Assembly: GCA_016630905.1 (NCBI GenBank)
Contig: WBMQ01000002.1
Span: forward strand, 744,001-808,000
From: Capillidium heterosporum
Taxonomy: Eukaryota; Entomophthoromycota; Entomophthoromycetes; Entomophthorales; Capillidiaceae
Length of the DNA: 64,000 nt
Direction: 5' to 3'
The notes beneath the pieces are model-generated. The model was not told the origin of the DNA. It saw only the letters and a list, made by a program, of their open reading frames with translations, and did no database searches. The number at the start of each line of letters is the position of its first letter. The stretch's first letter is position 1. Both the position numbers and the translations under genes were made by a program. This document shows, in pieces, positions 1 to 12,482 of this stretch.

Positions 1-3000
1 GCAAAGTCCAAGTCCAAGACCAAAAAGGTATCCCGGACTAAAAAGAAGCAGATGAACTATTTCGACTTGTCGAACGAGCAAACCGACTCAGAGATTGAGA
101 TAGAGGTTGTCATAGATTACAGTCCCGATAGCTTCGATAGAGAGTTTTCATCCGATGTAGTTAGCAATAGAATTAACCCTATAGGCAAACACCCAAAGTC
201 GAGAACTAGCAATAAACGTACTCAAGGGTCAAAGAAAACAGCTTCCAGCTTGGCAAATAAGTCTTTGGGAAGATTGACTTGTAAATCGTGTAGAAAGGCT
301 ATAAATAAGAAGAAAAGTCCCCTTAATTGTATCGGATGTAAAGGTACTGCTAAATTTATTTATAAATTACGAGGACAAGACACAGCTTTTTTAGATACTA
401 ACTTGGAACTGCTTAGATTGGTACCATAAAGATTGTATAGAGCGCTCAACATATACTTTTAATATTTTGACAAATCCATCGAACTTCTATTGCCCGCAAT
501 GTACTCACAATGCACCTACTTCAAGTAAGTTTGAAATGCCTACATCTCTTATTGTGTATCCTTTACAATTACTTATTCTGTATACCTTAGGGTTTGGATC
601 GTTAAAAATTCCTCAAACCTCTTCGATTTCTGATTACGAAGGAAGTGATATCGAAATAGATGTAGACGACTCTGGAAGTACTCCGGACATCTGTCCAATC
701 TGTGATTTTAACTGTACCTGTGGTCCATGTAAGTTTGCGTTTTTATTATTTTAGCTATAAAGTGCTATCTATTCATCTGGACAATTTGAACTAATACAAA
801 TTTAGCGCTGACTAAGGGCGGCAAAAATGTCGAGACTATCTCAAGTCTTCGCGAAGCACTCGACTTTTCATCACCACTCAAGAAGCGCCCAGGAGCTTTA
901 TTGTCTCTTGATCAGAACACATTGCAGAAGCAGCGATTTGGTGGAAAATCACTAGCACTGTTCAAGCTAGTAAACCAGCGTAGACTATCCGAAGATCTAG
1001 CTTATTCAAGCGATTACCATGAGCTTATTCCTTGTGAAAGTATGAATGCCGAACCCTATCATGTCCCTAGCGATCTTTCAACTGAATCTATTGACGATGG
1101 CTTGGCTCGCAGAATGTCCACTTTAAAATGCCGCTCCTTCGATTCAAGCCCCATTACGTCGCCATCACATTGCCTAGCCAACTTACGATCGAATGCAATT
1201 GCTGCTGAAACTATGTCTTCTCCTCTAAACGTCTCGTATGCGTCTTCGTCTTTTGCCAACATTGAGACCTCATGGCCTAGGAATCATGGTTCTAAAACTT
1301 TAGGCCCTTCTTTCCGCAATGAAACTTCCAGCAGCTTCGCATCGGTACAGCATGTCGACCTAACTGAAGCTGGAGAACAAAGCGAATATCATGCCAGTGC
1401 GATGGAGTCTTCTGATTTCTCCCAAACCTCGGACCTTGAAAGCGAAGTAGAACAAACCGATTATTCAAGTGATGGCTTCAACTCTAGATTTTCAAGTCAA
1501 TGCCTCGAAAATTCAGACGCTATGGAATGTGACTACTACAATGCCAACGAAAATAACTTTCCCGCCAACTATATCCAAGACAGATCCTTCGACAACGTTA
1601 CATTCCTTAGCCAGCGCTCCAAAAGTGTCAATATTTTAAAGCGGGTGGTTGCCGGTGAAATGGATTGGGATAGTCAGATTGAGGAAGAATCGGAAGATTT
1701 CGGTGGATGTATGAACTCTCCAGCTTCGGTCTCGCATGATGAAATCACTTCTATAACCAACGTTGAATTCGATCGTAACACGGCCCGTATTGAACCTTTC
1801 TTAGCTCCAGACCATCCCTTGGTACAACCATAAAGCCGTCTATCTATCAGATCTCCTTGAGGAACCACCGTTGGAAGGGAATGAAGCTACGAAATCAACT
1901 GGGTTTTCTACTACCAAATGCTCCCATATGGAAGTCGATGACAACACTTTAAATGTCGAGGACGGTAACAGCGAGACCAAGCATTTCTACCCACCTGTAT
2001 TCAAAGGTAACTACCCGTTGGATGAGAAGTTTATATCAGATCCACATAAGGCAGATTTGAATCTGGATTGCAAGGTATGTTGCTCAAAGTGTAGCAGCCC
2101 TACCCTCTCCCCATCCTCTTCATTTGTATCACTTGCTTCCATCGCCAAGATACCCGAAAACATCGAGTCGCTCACTAATGATGGCTTTATTGCTCCAACT
2201 ACCATCTTAGCTCGCCCAAGCACCGGGTGGGGACTTCTTGATGAAGGTTTACTCTACGATTCCCTGCTGGAGAAACTTAAGAACATACCTAAATCGGAGT
2301 CGGACGTCGACCTTCCCCTCGAAGATATCCGGGTTATCCTATCCTCAGTGAACGTAGAGGACAGTTTAGGATCAGGTAGTCAGCCCATCTCCATGGAAAG
2401 CTTTGTTAATATGGACAAGGTGCTCTCCAGTCCAAACTTCACCTCCATATCCGAATCCAAGGTCAACCCATTGGAAACACGATGTGAGGAGGCGCTCGCT
2501 CAATGGGATCGCCAACCAGTCACTGATTTTCGTAAATACTTTGTCGAAAGTCACACTGCTGTCAATAATTTTGGTGGTCTTCAGTTTGAAGGGGACGGCA
2601 CACAGGCACCTAAATTTAAGCCCCGGAGAAGTAGTCGATCGGCCTACTTGACCAGTCAGAGTTTGGATATATCTCTATCGGAAGGCCTGGAAGCCATGTC
2701 CCTCGATGTCAACAATCTGAATTTGCCCCCATCCCTCTTCCTACCTCGATTTGAATGCTCGCCTATCTTACCTTTAACTCATGAACCTATAAGCACCCGT
2801 GACATCCCATCCCTCAATGCCTTGTCTTCCCCCCTTCTATCCAAACCTACTAATACTCCACCTTCGACTCTAACCAACACAAATATTTCACCCATTCAAA
2901 GCAGTATGAACGCCGATCAAATCTACCAGATGAACCAGTATAAAGTAGATAATCCAAGTCCAGCCTCCAGTGTATCTTTGAACGATTCGATCGATACCAG

Positions 3001-3427
3001 ATCCCAACAGGCTATAACCCCCTCCGACAACAGCCTATCTGTGCCCGACTACAACGATATCGCCTCAAGCGACACAAACGAAAGCCATGACGGCTTATAT
3101 GATCCTTATTATATGCTGGCATCCCTACCTGCTGCCTTCAGCATCCTAGGTGGACCCATTCACTTCATCAACAACATGCCGACTAAAATCATGAATAACT
3201 ACCACCAACCGCTCCACTTCCAGTTCCAAACCAATCACAACCCCGTCAAATTCTGCTCCCAGCTCAAGAAGGGCAAAACCAAGCTCATAGCAGGAGTTGT
3301 CAACAAACGCCACAACCTGAAACTTAAGAAGTCGACCCAGAAAACAAAGCTGAAACCAAGTGGAATGAAAAGTAGTAGCCATAGGGTACGAAGACAACGT
3401 ATGACTAACCTCCTCAACCAGTTTTAA
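1..3427 (+). CDS. PHD-like / cysteine-rich zinc-finger nuclear protein (5' truncated)
   Basis: The reading frame is open from base 1, so the start lies outside the window. Proposed exons are 1-343, 417-524, 591-728, 806-1761 and 1805-3427. Splicing joins CKSC, CIGC, WYHKDC and FYCPQC into a PHD-like C4HC3 finger (about residues 92-145). It is followed by CPICDFNCTCGPC, which resembles the CPxCxxxCxCxxC part of CDCA7-type (4CXXC_R1) fingers. A basic Lys/Ser-rich N-terminus, a long Ser-rich middle and a strongly basic C-terminus (3270-3420) suggest a DNA or chromatin protein. The intron at 1762-1804 (GTTGAA donor, CTTAG acceptor) is my choice to join two frames that otherwise clash at a TAA at 1831. 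The zinc fingers are seen directly; the chromatin role is inferred from the family. I know no named orthologue. Confidence 0.7.
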
Positions 3428-4380
3428 TTTTCATTACCCCCATCCACTTCACCTTTGTTTATTTTATCTTCACGTTTAACCGTATACGATTTAAGTCGAT
3501 ACATTTAGGAACCTTTTTATAAGTTGACCACGAACCTGCCCCTCCTACACCTTTTTCAAAAAAATTTAGGTTATGGGCGGTGTCAAACTATAGGTTTCAA
3601 ACTACCATTAAAACATATTATTATACTGTAAGTGTTTTTGTATAGTCTGTTTTTGTAGTTGGCGATAGTGCTTTTGTGCTATTTTCAATACTATATAAAT
3701 ATAATTGTTTAGTTTCTATAAGCCCAGCTAATTAATAAAATCGATTAAATAATTATGCGACTAAAGCGTTTATATTACTTTCTTGAGAAGTAGGCTTATA
3801 TTTGTCTTTATACAGCTCTTTGTTTAATTAGAGCTTGTCGAATGTTGAGATATTCTAATTAATGCTACAATATCGAATGGTCAGCTCAAGTCTGAAAGTT
3901 CAAATGAAATTTTGAAATGGTAGTCATCCAACTTGTTACAGCTAGAATAGCGAGTATAAACCTAACTTGAAACTTAAAAGCTTATAAAATATATATTGAT
4001 TCAACTACCACTATGACAGGTGGGCATTAAGTGATAGTTTAAGAATGCCTGGCTTAAATGTACTTTTATCTTGTTTAGATATAAATCAATTTAAATTGAA
4101 TTTATTCTAAAGTTTAATAGATGCTTCGCTATTAACTTTTCAGTTGAACTAGTATAGGAAAAAGACTTATATGATTGAAAATGTGGTATTTGATGGAAAG
4201 AAGTTTATATTATAAAAGCTCGTAGCTTTCAATCAAAGTATTCTATAAAATACATACATTTATCTTTACTCCTATGATGACCAGCTATATAGTAACACCA
4301 TTGCCAACAAACATTTTGAATAAACAAAGCTTTAACAGCTACTATTTTATTTGACAAAAAATTGAAAAAGGGTAAATCTT
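3428..4380. other. Intergenic region, tail-to-tail
   Basis: AT-rich spacer between two convergent genes. It must hold both 3' UTRs. I see no further gene, RNA or strong repeat. Confidence 0.6.
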
Positions 4381-5678
4381 TTAAATATCCAATTCTAAAA
4401 GCAACTTTTCGGCTGGCTGTCTATCTCTATCTACATAAACTAAGGTTCTATCAACGACTTTCTGTGCCCAGGTAGGTAGTCCTTTGGAGATAAAATTTAG
4501 TCTATCGGTATCCCTAATCTCTATTAGCTTCATGAAAAATGAATAGCAAAACTACCTTTGGTCTACAGAGATTTCCAAATTGACGTCGTAATGCTGCGAG
4601 TAGTAAGCTACGGTTGCAGTGTTGGGATAAGGGAGTAGGGTCATTATTTCGTTGAATATATGTAGCTCGGTCGATTGTATAATTGTTCTCTTTCTGGTAA
4701 ACAGTTCAAGTAGGATCAACCCGCACGGCCTTGCAAAGTTTAGACTGAGAAATGAATAAATAGATACCATATATCTACTGAAAAATCGTATATTATCCCA
4801 CCTAACAAGATTTCGGGTGCACTGTATGGTTTAGCTCCAATAGTTGGTGTCATGAATCCAGTTTTTGACCTCGCTGACCCAAAATCGCCTAAATATAGCA
4901 GTTTAGTAGTCGAATAGACATATCATTTACCTATTCTAGCTATATTGTCGTAATCCAGCATTATATTTGAAGGATTTATGTCTCTAATAAACGGTTAGGA
5001 ATGGATATAAACTAATAAAGTACCTATGTATAACGCTGTTTTTGTGCAAAAAATCCAGCCCAGATAAGTATACCCTTCAATATTGTTTTGCCTAAAATTC
5101 ATCAGTTTACAATATTTAAATATATTCATACTATCGTGTTCGAAAATCGCAATGCTTTTATCATCTATCAATCTTCTCAGATCCTATTAAAATAAACTAA
5201 TTAGTACGCAGATTCAATATGTCTAAAAATACAGTTGTGTAGGCCTCCATAACCAAATTCCCTCCCTTCAAATTATCAGATACTACCGCCTTACTGAAAC
5301 TAACTAAATTTTCATGTTTTAATAAAAAGTTGAACTTCAATTCTCTCAAAGAACTGTTGGTTAGAATTCCATTCTCATCGTAATTTAACTTCTTAACAAC
5401 TTGATGTTTTAAATTAAGTTTATCTATAGATTTACTACAAACAATAAATGAATAACAACATATCTATCAAAACCTTACTGAACGGAACTTGATTCATGGC
5501 TTAAGCTACAAACTTTATAGAATTGTTCACTCAACTTTATTTCTTTCTTCAATATCGAATAGGGCGAATCGACAAGAACTCCAGTAAAACTTAGGGCAGC
5601 TTTCTTCCTCTTCAAAGTACTCGGTAATAGTTTGTTGGGGCTGATGTCGTCTCCATCTTTAATCTCTTTGGTACTCAT
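4381..5678 (-). CDS. CDK-like Ser/Thr kinase (CDK7 / Cak1-Csk1 type), multi-exon, one frame break
   Basis: Exons on the minus strand give kinase subdomains in order: VVKKL (Lys), SLRELKFNFLLKHENLV (PSTAIRE-like helix), LVMEAYTTDL, LDFLHKNSVIHRDINPSN (catalytic loop), DFGSAR, a T-loop ending KPYSAPEILLGG, and DIWPCGLILLELF. Introns include 5435-5478 and several of about 40 nt. The layout best fits the CDK7/Cak1/Csk1 group, which activates other CDKs. Two things are odd. The N-lobe has no GxGxxG loop (SLSHESSSVHKS stands there), as reported for Cak1. The catalytic loop has Asn where most kinases have Lys (HRDxN). Near 5058-5077 one extra base separates ILKGIL from SGLDFLH, and no intron can be placed there. 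Kinase fold: sure. Subfamily: inferred. Confidence 0.75.
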
Positions 5679-5992
5679 GTTGAATTTCTTGACTTTGAAA
5701 GCTAAACCAAATTTTGTAGATAAGCTTTATACTTTCAGGAAAGCATTTTGGTTGCCTATTTTACTGCAAACTGCAAATTAGAAAGGCTAGCTGAGAAATT
5801 TGCTTGGATTATTGGTTTTAAGCATCAAAGTACATCATTTTCATAGATTCTCGTCAAATCAACAAGTGAAATTAAGAGAATAAGCTGCAGTTTTTGTAAA
5901 ATTTCAAAGATTTCAACCAACTTTCACATTTTCCTTTATTGTGAGAAAACAGAACCAAACGACAGGACCCAGATTCAACAGACTTTACACAA
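5679..5992. promoter_or_regulatory. Shared divergent promoter region (kinase / Spc7)
   Basis: A 314-nt gap between two divergently read start codons, so it must carry both promoters and 5' UTRs. I see no clear TATA box or operator. Confidence 0.5.
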
Positions 5993-8900
5993 ATGGATCC
6001 AGACGATAAGAGAAACAGCTCAGAACATGAGAGCGATTCTAGATTAAACAACAATAGGGATATAGAAGATATGGAAAATGAGCTACTGAATGAAAACAAC
6101 TCCCAAGCTCAAACAAACTCAAATTATCCCAACGTTAGTTTTATTCTTATGCTTAAACTTACAATATATTAGGCCAATGAAGAAGAGAATCAATCTTCTC
6201 AGAAAAGAAGACTTTCTGTAGATCCACATTCAGTGTAAATATTGTATTTGTATTTTAAATAACAAGATAAACTAGGAAAAAGAGAGTTACTTTTAGCAAC
6301 ACGGTTCAAATCAAGTACAGCATTTTTTCTATTATAGCTTATGTAATTTTAGATTTATTGATACCACTAACGACAAAAGTGCAAGTCAAATTGAAGATGA
6401 AGATCAATTAAAGAACTCGGAAGATAGGGCTTTAGAAACTGAATTTGAGGAAATCAACATTCAGATGGCTGAAACCAAGTATATTTTTATTTTTATTGTT
6501 CTAAATTTGTATTCTTTCAGTCTAAGTGATTTGAAAGATAGTTTGAACGAGAATGAGCATAATTGTGATTCGGATTTGATTGAAGAGTAAATTTCCATTA
6601 TCCTTTTTTATTAACCCGATATAGAACTTCTGTAAGGATACAAATTCCTACAAGTGAAGACACTGGTCCGAGAGATACCTTGAATTTGAGCAACTCACCT
6701 CAAAGTTCCAAGATACCTATTATGACCGATAACCCAGAACCACAAGATATTAAGTCTCAAGAGGTCGACTATATTCAGAAGTCGGCATCACAAAATCCCA
6801 CAAATTCAGTTCAGCACTCTATATTGACTGAAGCGCATGCTGAGGGTATATTTTTTGCTCCATATATCAGCTAAAATGATTTTATATAATATTGTAGACA
6901 CTCATGATGACTATTTGGGTAGGCTATTTTAATACAGAAGCCAAAAAGTTCTTGTAGTAATTTTTTAAATTTAGATCTCTCTCCAGTTGAAAATGATGCC
7001 AATATATTAGATGATATTAGCTCTAGACCTCCTTATTTTGGTCCGAACATTGTAGATTTAGGAGACCACTGTATTTCGCCCCAGGATACTACACCTGTTC
7101 CCGGACCATTGAGACCGTCTAATATCAACCGAAACTTTGAAGAGTACGATCGCCAGAGCACAGAAGAAAGCAACATGAATGTTTTTTCTATTTCCAACGT
7201 TCCATCATCTGCAGATAATTCTATGAGATCTACCCACTCCGATACACTTGGAATGAATGACAGAAGTGAGGCCAAGGATAATGTTCAGGAATCAACCATT
7301 CCCCCACAATCTGACTATAGGGCACAGCAAGGGCAATTTGGTCAGTTAGGTGGTGCTTCAGCTGTCCCACTTTCATGGGGATTTCAAAGTAATATGAACA
7401 TTGACAGTGCACGATTCACCTTTGGTATCAACGCAGCGACAGTAAATGACAAGAGTTCAACATCTCAAGCTAAAGTTACCAGCTTTGAATCAACTCAGCC
7501 TGAGAAAACAAGCATGCATGAAGAAAATAACCGTATTAGAGCCAATCAAAGCAACACCTCTGCAGTTAAGGAGAAAGCATTAACTCCTAGATTAAGTAGA
7601 CTGACTCGTGTCGGTGCTGATGCTTCAAATGCTACTAGAAGTCCTCGTGTTAACAAAGCAATACTCGATGCTATTAGTTCGCCTCGTCGTGCGTCCACTC
7701 TTGCTGAAACTAGGGCTTTGGGTCTTAAGATAATGAAGAGTAATGAAATTGCAAATCGGACCCCTCGAAGATCACTCCCAGTAACGTTCGAGCTGCCACA
7801 AGCTTCGACTTCAAATGAGAGTCGTCGAGCTTCTTTACTTCCCAGTTTGGAAGATTACGATGGAAATGGCAATGCACTTGAGTTTGAGAGACCCACTGTT
7901 AGCAGCATTGAAGATTTAAATGAAAATTCGATTCGTATTGACAGTGCAATTGAGCCTCCACCAGAGGTATTTGACATTTAACCAATTGTACTGATACTTT
8001 TAGGATACACAGCCTAGGAATGAAAATGCGGATCATTCATTTTCTAGTAGACTCGAAGGTTTTTACTTATTTATTTATACCATTGACATTATATCATTTA
8101 GGTATCGATACCAGTATCTTTTTTGAAAAGCCACATCGGGATCCAAAGGATCCAAGGTTGAGTTTACCTCTCACGCCACAAAAAGAGCAGCATAGTAGCT
8201 TCAGAAGTCCGAGGCTGAGCTTTAGCGGTACTAGTGAAAATATCTACGCAACCTCCACTCCCACTGTAAATAAGATTTTTGATGGGAATAGTCTGGCTAA
8301 AAAGGTATTAAGTTAACATATGTATTGCTAATAGACGATAGATTGAACGTGCGGGTTTACTATTGCCATCGAGTAAGTTGAGTTATGAAACTTAAGCTAA
8401 CCTACAATGCAAAGCCAAAAACCGTCTTGGTACTCATACTTCTCCTAAAAAGGTAGTTATCAATTTTTACTCAAATTAAGAAACATCATTAAAGGACACC
8501 AACATTGGACTGAAAACCTTCTTCGAAAAGACCGGCATTCACTTCTCAGGGCTTATCAAAAGCAGAGATAGCCCGATATTGAAGCTCCCTGAATCAAGTA
8601 TTACTTTAAATTTGGCTATAGTTAACTTGAATTAGCTCCCTATAGTGATGAACATGTACAGATCCGTGGTAATTTAGTCCTGGCCCCTCTGCTCGAATCT
8701 TACGCTAATGTAGCTCATTTTTATAATTTATAAAGGCTAAACATTTTACTAGAGCTGTATAAAGACGCAATCGGATATCTTCTCCCTGCAGAATAGGATC
8801 AATAGGTTTGAGTCCACTATCGATGTCAACGATAACATCGTCACATTTGTCTACAACAATCTATCTCGCTCTGAGCAACGTAATTTAGAGGTATATATAC

Positions 8901-10446
8901 ATTTATATTCACATTTTAGTGACTTTTCATCTGTAGAAAAAACTTAAAAGAAACCGTACCATGCTAGTCTGTAAAACTCAGATTGCGTTTACTAGAGCAT
9001 ATAGGGATACACTAACCACCCTTGCTAACAAGTTTGACGCTTCGCTGGATATGATCAGACAGGTATATGGATATTAAAATTACGCTCTAATAGAAGTTAG
9101 GATGAATCGGTGCTAACAAAGGCTCGAGGCGGTTGTAATACAACGCTGCATGGCATCCTACCTAAAAGAGATGAGTTGAAAGACTCGACCATGAAAGCTA
9201 CTCAAGAGTAGAGGCATAACTAATTACTCAATCTAATACTTGACTAGGCTTTCCAAACTCCAAGCTGCCAACGACGAACGCAACCACGACTTGAAGACTA
9301 TGATTGCTGATCTAACGTAAGTTACATTGCCAAGTTGGCTCTAATTTTGTTACTTAGGCTGCAAGTTGAAGTTCGGAAGGCGACTTTCGATAAGCTGAGG
9401 GAAGATCTTAACGCACGTCAGGTTTTGTTGAGGTCAGTGCAGGAGGAGAAGGAGTCTTTGAAAGAGGTACAACTTTTACTTTTTTGGATAACTTATTTTT
9501 TAGAGAGTTGCCGCTATCAAGCAGAAGATCAAAGATACCAAGTATGTCACCGTTGCAGAGCTTACCACCATGAAAAGTTGGACTATTTCTATATTTTAAC
9601 TAATTATTTCGATAGACGCGTTCGACAGCAAATGCAATTTTGATTACTGGAGGTATAACCTGTCGACCTCCAACGTTGATATGACCTTGGCTTCCACCTT
9701 CAGACTGACGGCCGATCTACCTAAGCCAGACTCGCAGTTGCTGAACCTCAAATCGATTCGCATCCACCTGGTGAAAACCAACCTGTTCCATTTCCAAGAC
9801 TTGGTACCCTTTTAGAATTGATTTTGGCTAATTTTTCAAGTACACTAGAGTTGCACAGGCTTATCAAGCGTACCTAAATTCAACGCCAGGGTCTTTCACT
9901 ATAACACAGGTAAATACAAACCCATGAATATATGCTTAGATTATCCCCTAGGTTTCTGATAAATTTTTGAGGGTGTTCTTAAGCTTACGTACCATCACCT
10001 TCCAGCTACACACCAGGCTTAAGGAGTTCGATGCCTGGCACCTACTGCCATCAAATGGGCCAAACAACCCCCAACATTCCTTATTCAACATTGAAGTTAA
10101 ATATTTTAAGAAAGTGGATACTGGTATCAGTAGGTTTAGTCTCCACTTTCACTTTCCGGTCGAATACTTGGAGTCCTGTAGAAGTCTGTTGAAGCCCCCT
10201 TCCTATTCCATCCACCATGTCTGTGGTCCTATTAGGTAATTTATCTTTAAGTAGGCCTAGCTAACCTTTGGCAGCAAATTTATGGTAGAGCAACGTATAT
10301 CTGAAATATTAACACCCAGCCAATCGAGCCAAACTAATAAGACACTTAAACCGATTGATATGATCGACATCTGTATCAATTTGAAACGGTGGTTGGATTC
10401 TTCTTCCCTTTCCGACTTGGATCTGAGTGCTTTGGGATCACCCTAA
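5993..10446 (+). CDS. spc7: Kinetochore scaffold Spc7/KNL1 (Spc105)
   Basis: Start ATG at 5993; about 18 exons joined by introns of mostly 35-60 nt; stop TAA at 10444. The N-terminal half is acidic and disordered, with KKRVTFSNTV near 6292-6327, an RVxF-type docking motif for phosphatase PP1 as in KNL1. The middle has six S/T/D-P-R motifs (TPRLSR, SPRVNK, SPRRAS, TPRRSL, DPRLSL, SPRLSF). Next comes the Spc7 signature IGLKTFFEKTGIHF (about 8530), a coiled-coil stretch (8760-9560) and a C-terminal domain (9620-10446) matching the RWD region. In the family this protein links Mis12/Ndc80 to microtubules and recruits Bub proteins through MELT repeats. I find no canonical MELT repeat. Exon ends between 8640 and 9960 are the least sure. 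Confidence 0.85.
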
Positions 10447-11588
10447 TTAAACTATGTAAGTTTCTAGTACTTGGATTATTTTAGTTATTTTAAGTTTCGG
10501 TCCTCCACCCTTCTGTATCTAAATTTTTGGAAGGCAAAGGTAGATCTGCCTACCGGGATAATTATTGAACCCGATCCCGGCGATCTTTTTACACCACCCC
10601 TTTAAAGTTGCTGAGGGTGTAGTAAAGGTTCAATTCTAATTTTAAATTAAATTGTGTTTAGACTTAAACTACCAACTTTTGATAATTGAAGTTAGACCAC
10701 CCCTTAAAACTTGTTTACGGCTTCGAAGTTGTAAGTTTTTGTCTAAGGTTTTCTCCAATGTGGTAAGGTATGTTGGATAGAGACTGAGATAGCCTTGATA
10801 TAAAAGGATACAGAGATCTCATCTTTGTTTTATAAATGGTAACTATCGATCATCCTCTTTGTCTTTCTTTTATGGTGTTCTACGCTTCAATCGATTTAAA
10901 GCCATCTATTGGTTTTCGGATAAATGGAGATAAAACTATTTGTGCCTGCAAGTGCTTTAGCGTAGATCCCTACTAGCTATTTTGTACTGAAAGTAGGACC
11001 TGGGTTTTGGCTTCAGTTCGATTTAAGTGCTGGATGACCTTTTACAAAGGGTTTGATTTTCGGTTTAAGTTTTTTGGATTGGTACAATTTTGTACACCCA
11101 CCTATGCTGGATATCATGCTATCAAGATCAGGTGAATTAATACCTAGAGATACGAAGATCCCAAATTGAATGCTTGTAGCCAATTTTTGAAACTCGTGGC
11201 AGGAAATAGGACTATTTCATCCGGTAGTTTTGATAGGCGACAATTGATTTTTGGAGTTGGTGGACTTTGATGGCAGCCTTTACCTCAACCCTTTTAGCTT
11301 CATTTAATAGGCTGCTATTATTGGTTTTATTAGTTTTAAGTTGGTGGTTAAGGGTTAACGGAGTTTCGAAATTCATCTATTAAGATGGTGCCAGTTTTCA
11401 ATAATGAAATTCCACAAATTAGTGCCAAAGTCTATTATAAATCTATGCATGTGCTTCAACCATTGGAATATAATATATTTTCACATACAGTTAAAACAAG
11501 TAAAAAGTAGTATACTAAAGAACTCTTTATTCAACATATATTCAAAATATAAACAGAAACGCCTATAAGCAACTTCAACATATCAACA
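10447..11588. other. Intergenic region, tail-to-tail
   Basis: Convergent spacer of about 1.1 kb between Spc7 and the WOPR gene. A short motif, ACCACCCCTT, occurs twice (near 10593 and 10695). No coding or RNA gene seen. Confidence 0.5.
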
Positions 11589-12383
11589 CTAAAGCCTCAA
11601 GAATTTTCGTAGACAATTCAACTGTCGCACATCCTCCTCACCATTCAAACACCTCTTATTATTGAAATTGGAAGTCCAACTTCCCAATTCTAGGTCCAGC
11701 TCCTTCAAGCTGGGCAAGTCACTGTTGTTCAAACACGACGAAGATTGTGATACGGGGGAGTTTAACAGCATGCTGATGGACGACACTTTTTTCCTTTGGT
11801 CTTCAACCTTTTCACCGCTCTTGGTACTGGCAGTGTCGGTCTCTAGCTTGAAGTTGAAGTTGCGTAAAGTGTTGACATCGACATATTGCCAGCACTTCTT
11901 TTTGGATCGGAAGTCCTTGCAGTACATATACTCGCCAACTCTGCTTTTAATTTCATTAGCGTTGGGTAGTTGATTTATGAAGCTAGAAACGGCGCTAACG
12001 TTGAAGGAGTCGAAGCTGTTGGGCTCGGTAAAGTAGTTGATAAGGTGGATATGCTGTCCTACTGGGTTGATGACAGAGATCACCTTCTTGAACATGATGG
12101 GATTGCCTTTGGTGGTGGTGGTTGTGGTAGAATCGTTTTGAGGAGACAGTTCCTTGTAGATGAAGAAGCCCGAGCTTAGTCTGGAGCTGGTCCACAGTTT
12201 CCCATCCACCCATCGCTTTATTCCAGATAGTGACTCGTTTATAATCAAAGTTTTCCCGGGTTGGATTAAGGAATGTTCGGTTAAGTTGGGTCTAGAAGTT
12301 TGGTAGGCGAGGTAGTTGTGTCTAGCGGCCTCCATCAGTAAGATGGATTCGAATATATCTTTTACGTAACCAGTGTACTCCAT
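11589..12383 (-). CDS. WOPR (Gti1/Pac2/Wor1 family) transcription regulator
   Basis: Single exon, 264 aa. The N-terminus begins at once with the WOPR domain: TGYVKDIFESILLMEAARH, then SLIQPGKTLIINE, GIKRWVDGKLWTSSRL and GFFIYKEL (residues 4-80). The second half of the domain may be the stretch around FKKVISVINPVGQHIHLINY (about 97-118). The tail is Ser- and Asn-rich. WOPR proteins bind DNA and act as master switches for morphology and mating or virulence programmes (Wor1, Ryp1, Gti1, Pac2). It is short compared with most of the family (often 400-700 aa), chiefly because the low-complexity tail is short. A TATA box lies about 90 nt upstream, and the upstream region runs 4.1 kb. Family assignment is firm; which member is not. 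Confidence 0.9.
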   Translation of the reverse strand: MEYTGYVKDIFESILLMEAARHNYLAYQTSRPNLTEHSLIQPGKTLIINESLSGIKRWVDGKLWTSSRLSSGFFIYKELSPQNDSTTTTTTKGNPIMFKKVISVINPVGQHIHLINYFTEPNSFDSFNVSAVSSFINQLPNANEIKSRVGEYMYCKDFRSKKKCWQYVDVNTLRNFNFKLETDTASTKSGEKVEDQRKKVSSISMLLNSPVSQSSSCLNNSDLPSLKELDLELGSWTSNFNNKRCLNGEEDVRQLNCLRKFLRL

Positions 12384-12472
12384 GACTTTGAAATGGTAAA
12401 TTTGAAATAGACAGTGAGATAAGTTGGTGACTTTTTTATTTTTAATTTGCAGTTGGGCTCAGTATTTATATA

Positions 12473-12482
12473 CCTTATCAAA
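12473..12482 (-). promoter_or_regulatory. TATA box of the WOPR gene
   Basis: On the minus strand TATATAAATA sits about 90 nt upstream of the WOPR start codon, a usual fungal distance. Confidence 0.5.

Noticed and set aside
1762-1850. A +1 frameshift in the PHD-type gene at CCA TAA A
   Set aside because: A 43-nt intron (1762-1804) with a good CTTAG acceptor joins the frames, so recoding is not needed here.
5062-5077. A 13-nt micro-intron in the kinase
   Set aside because: It would end in TG, not AG, and a one-base skip gives a better kinase motif (ILSGLDFLH).
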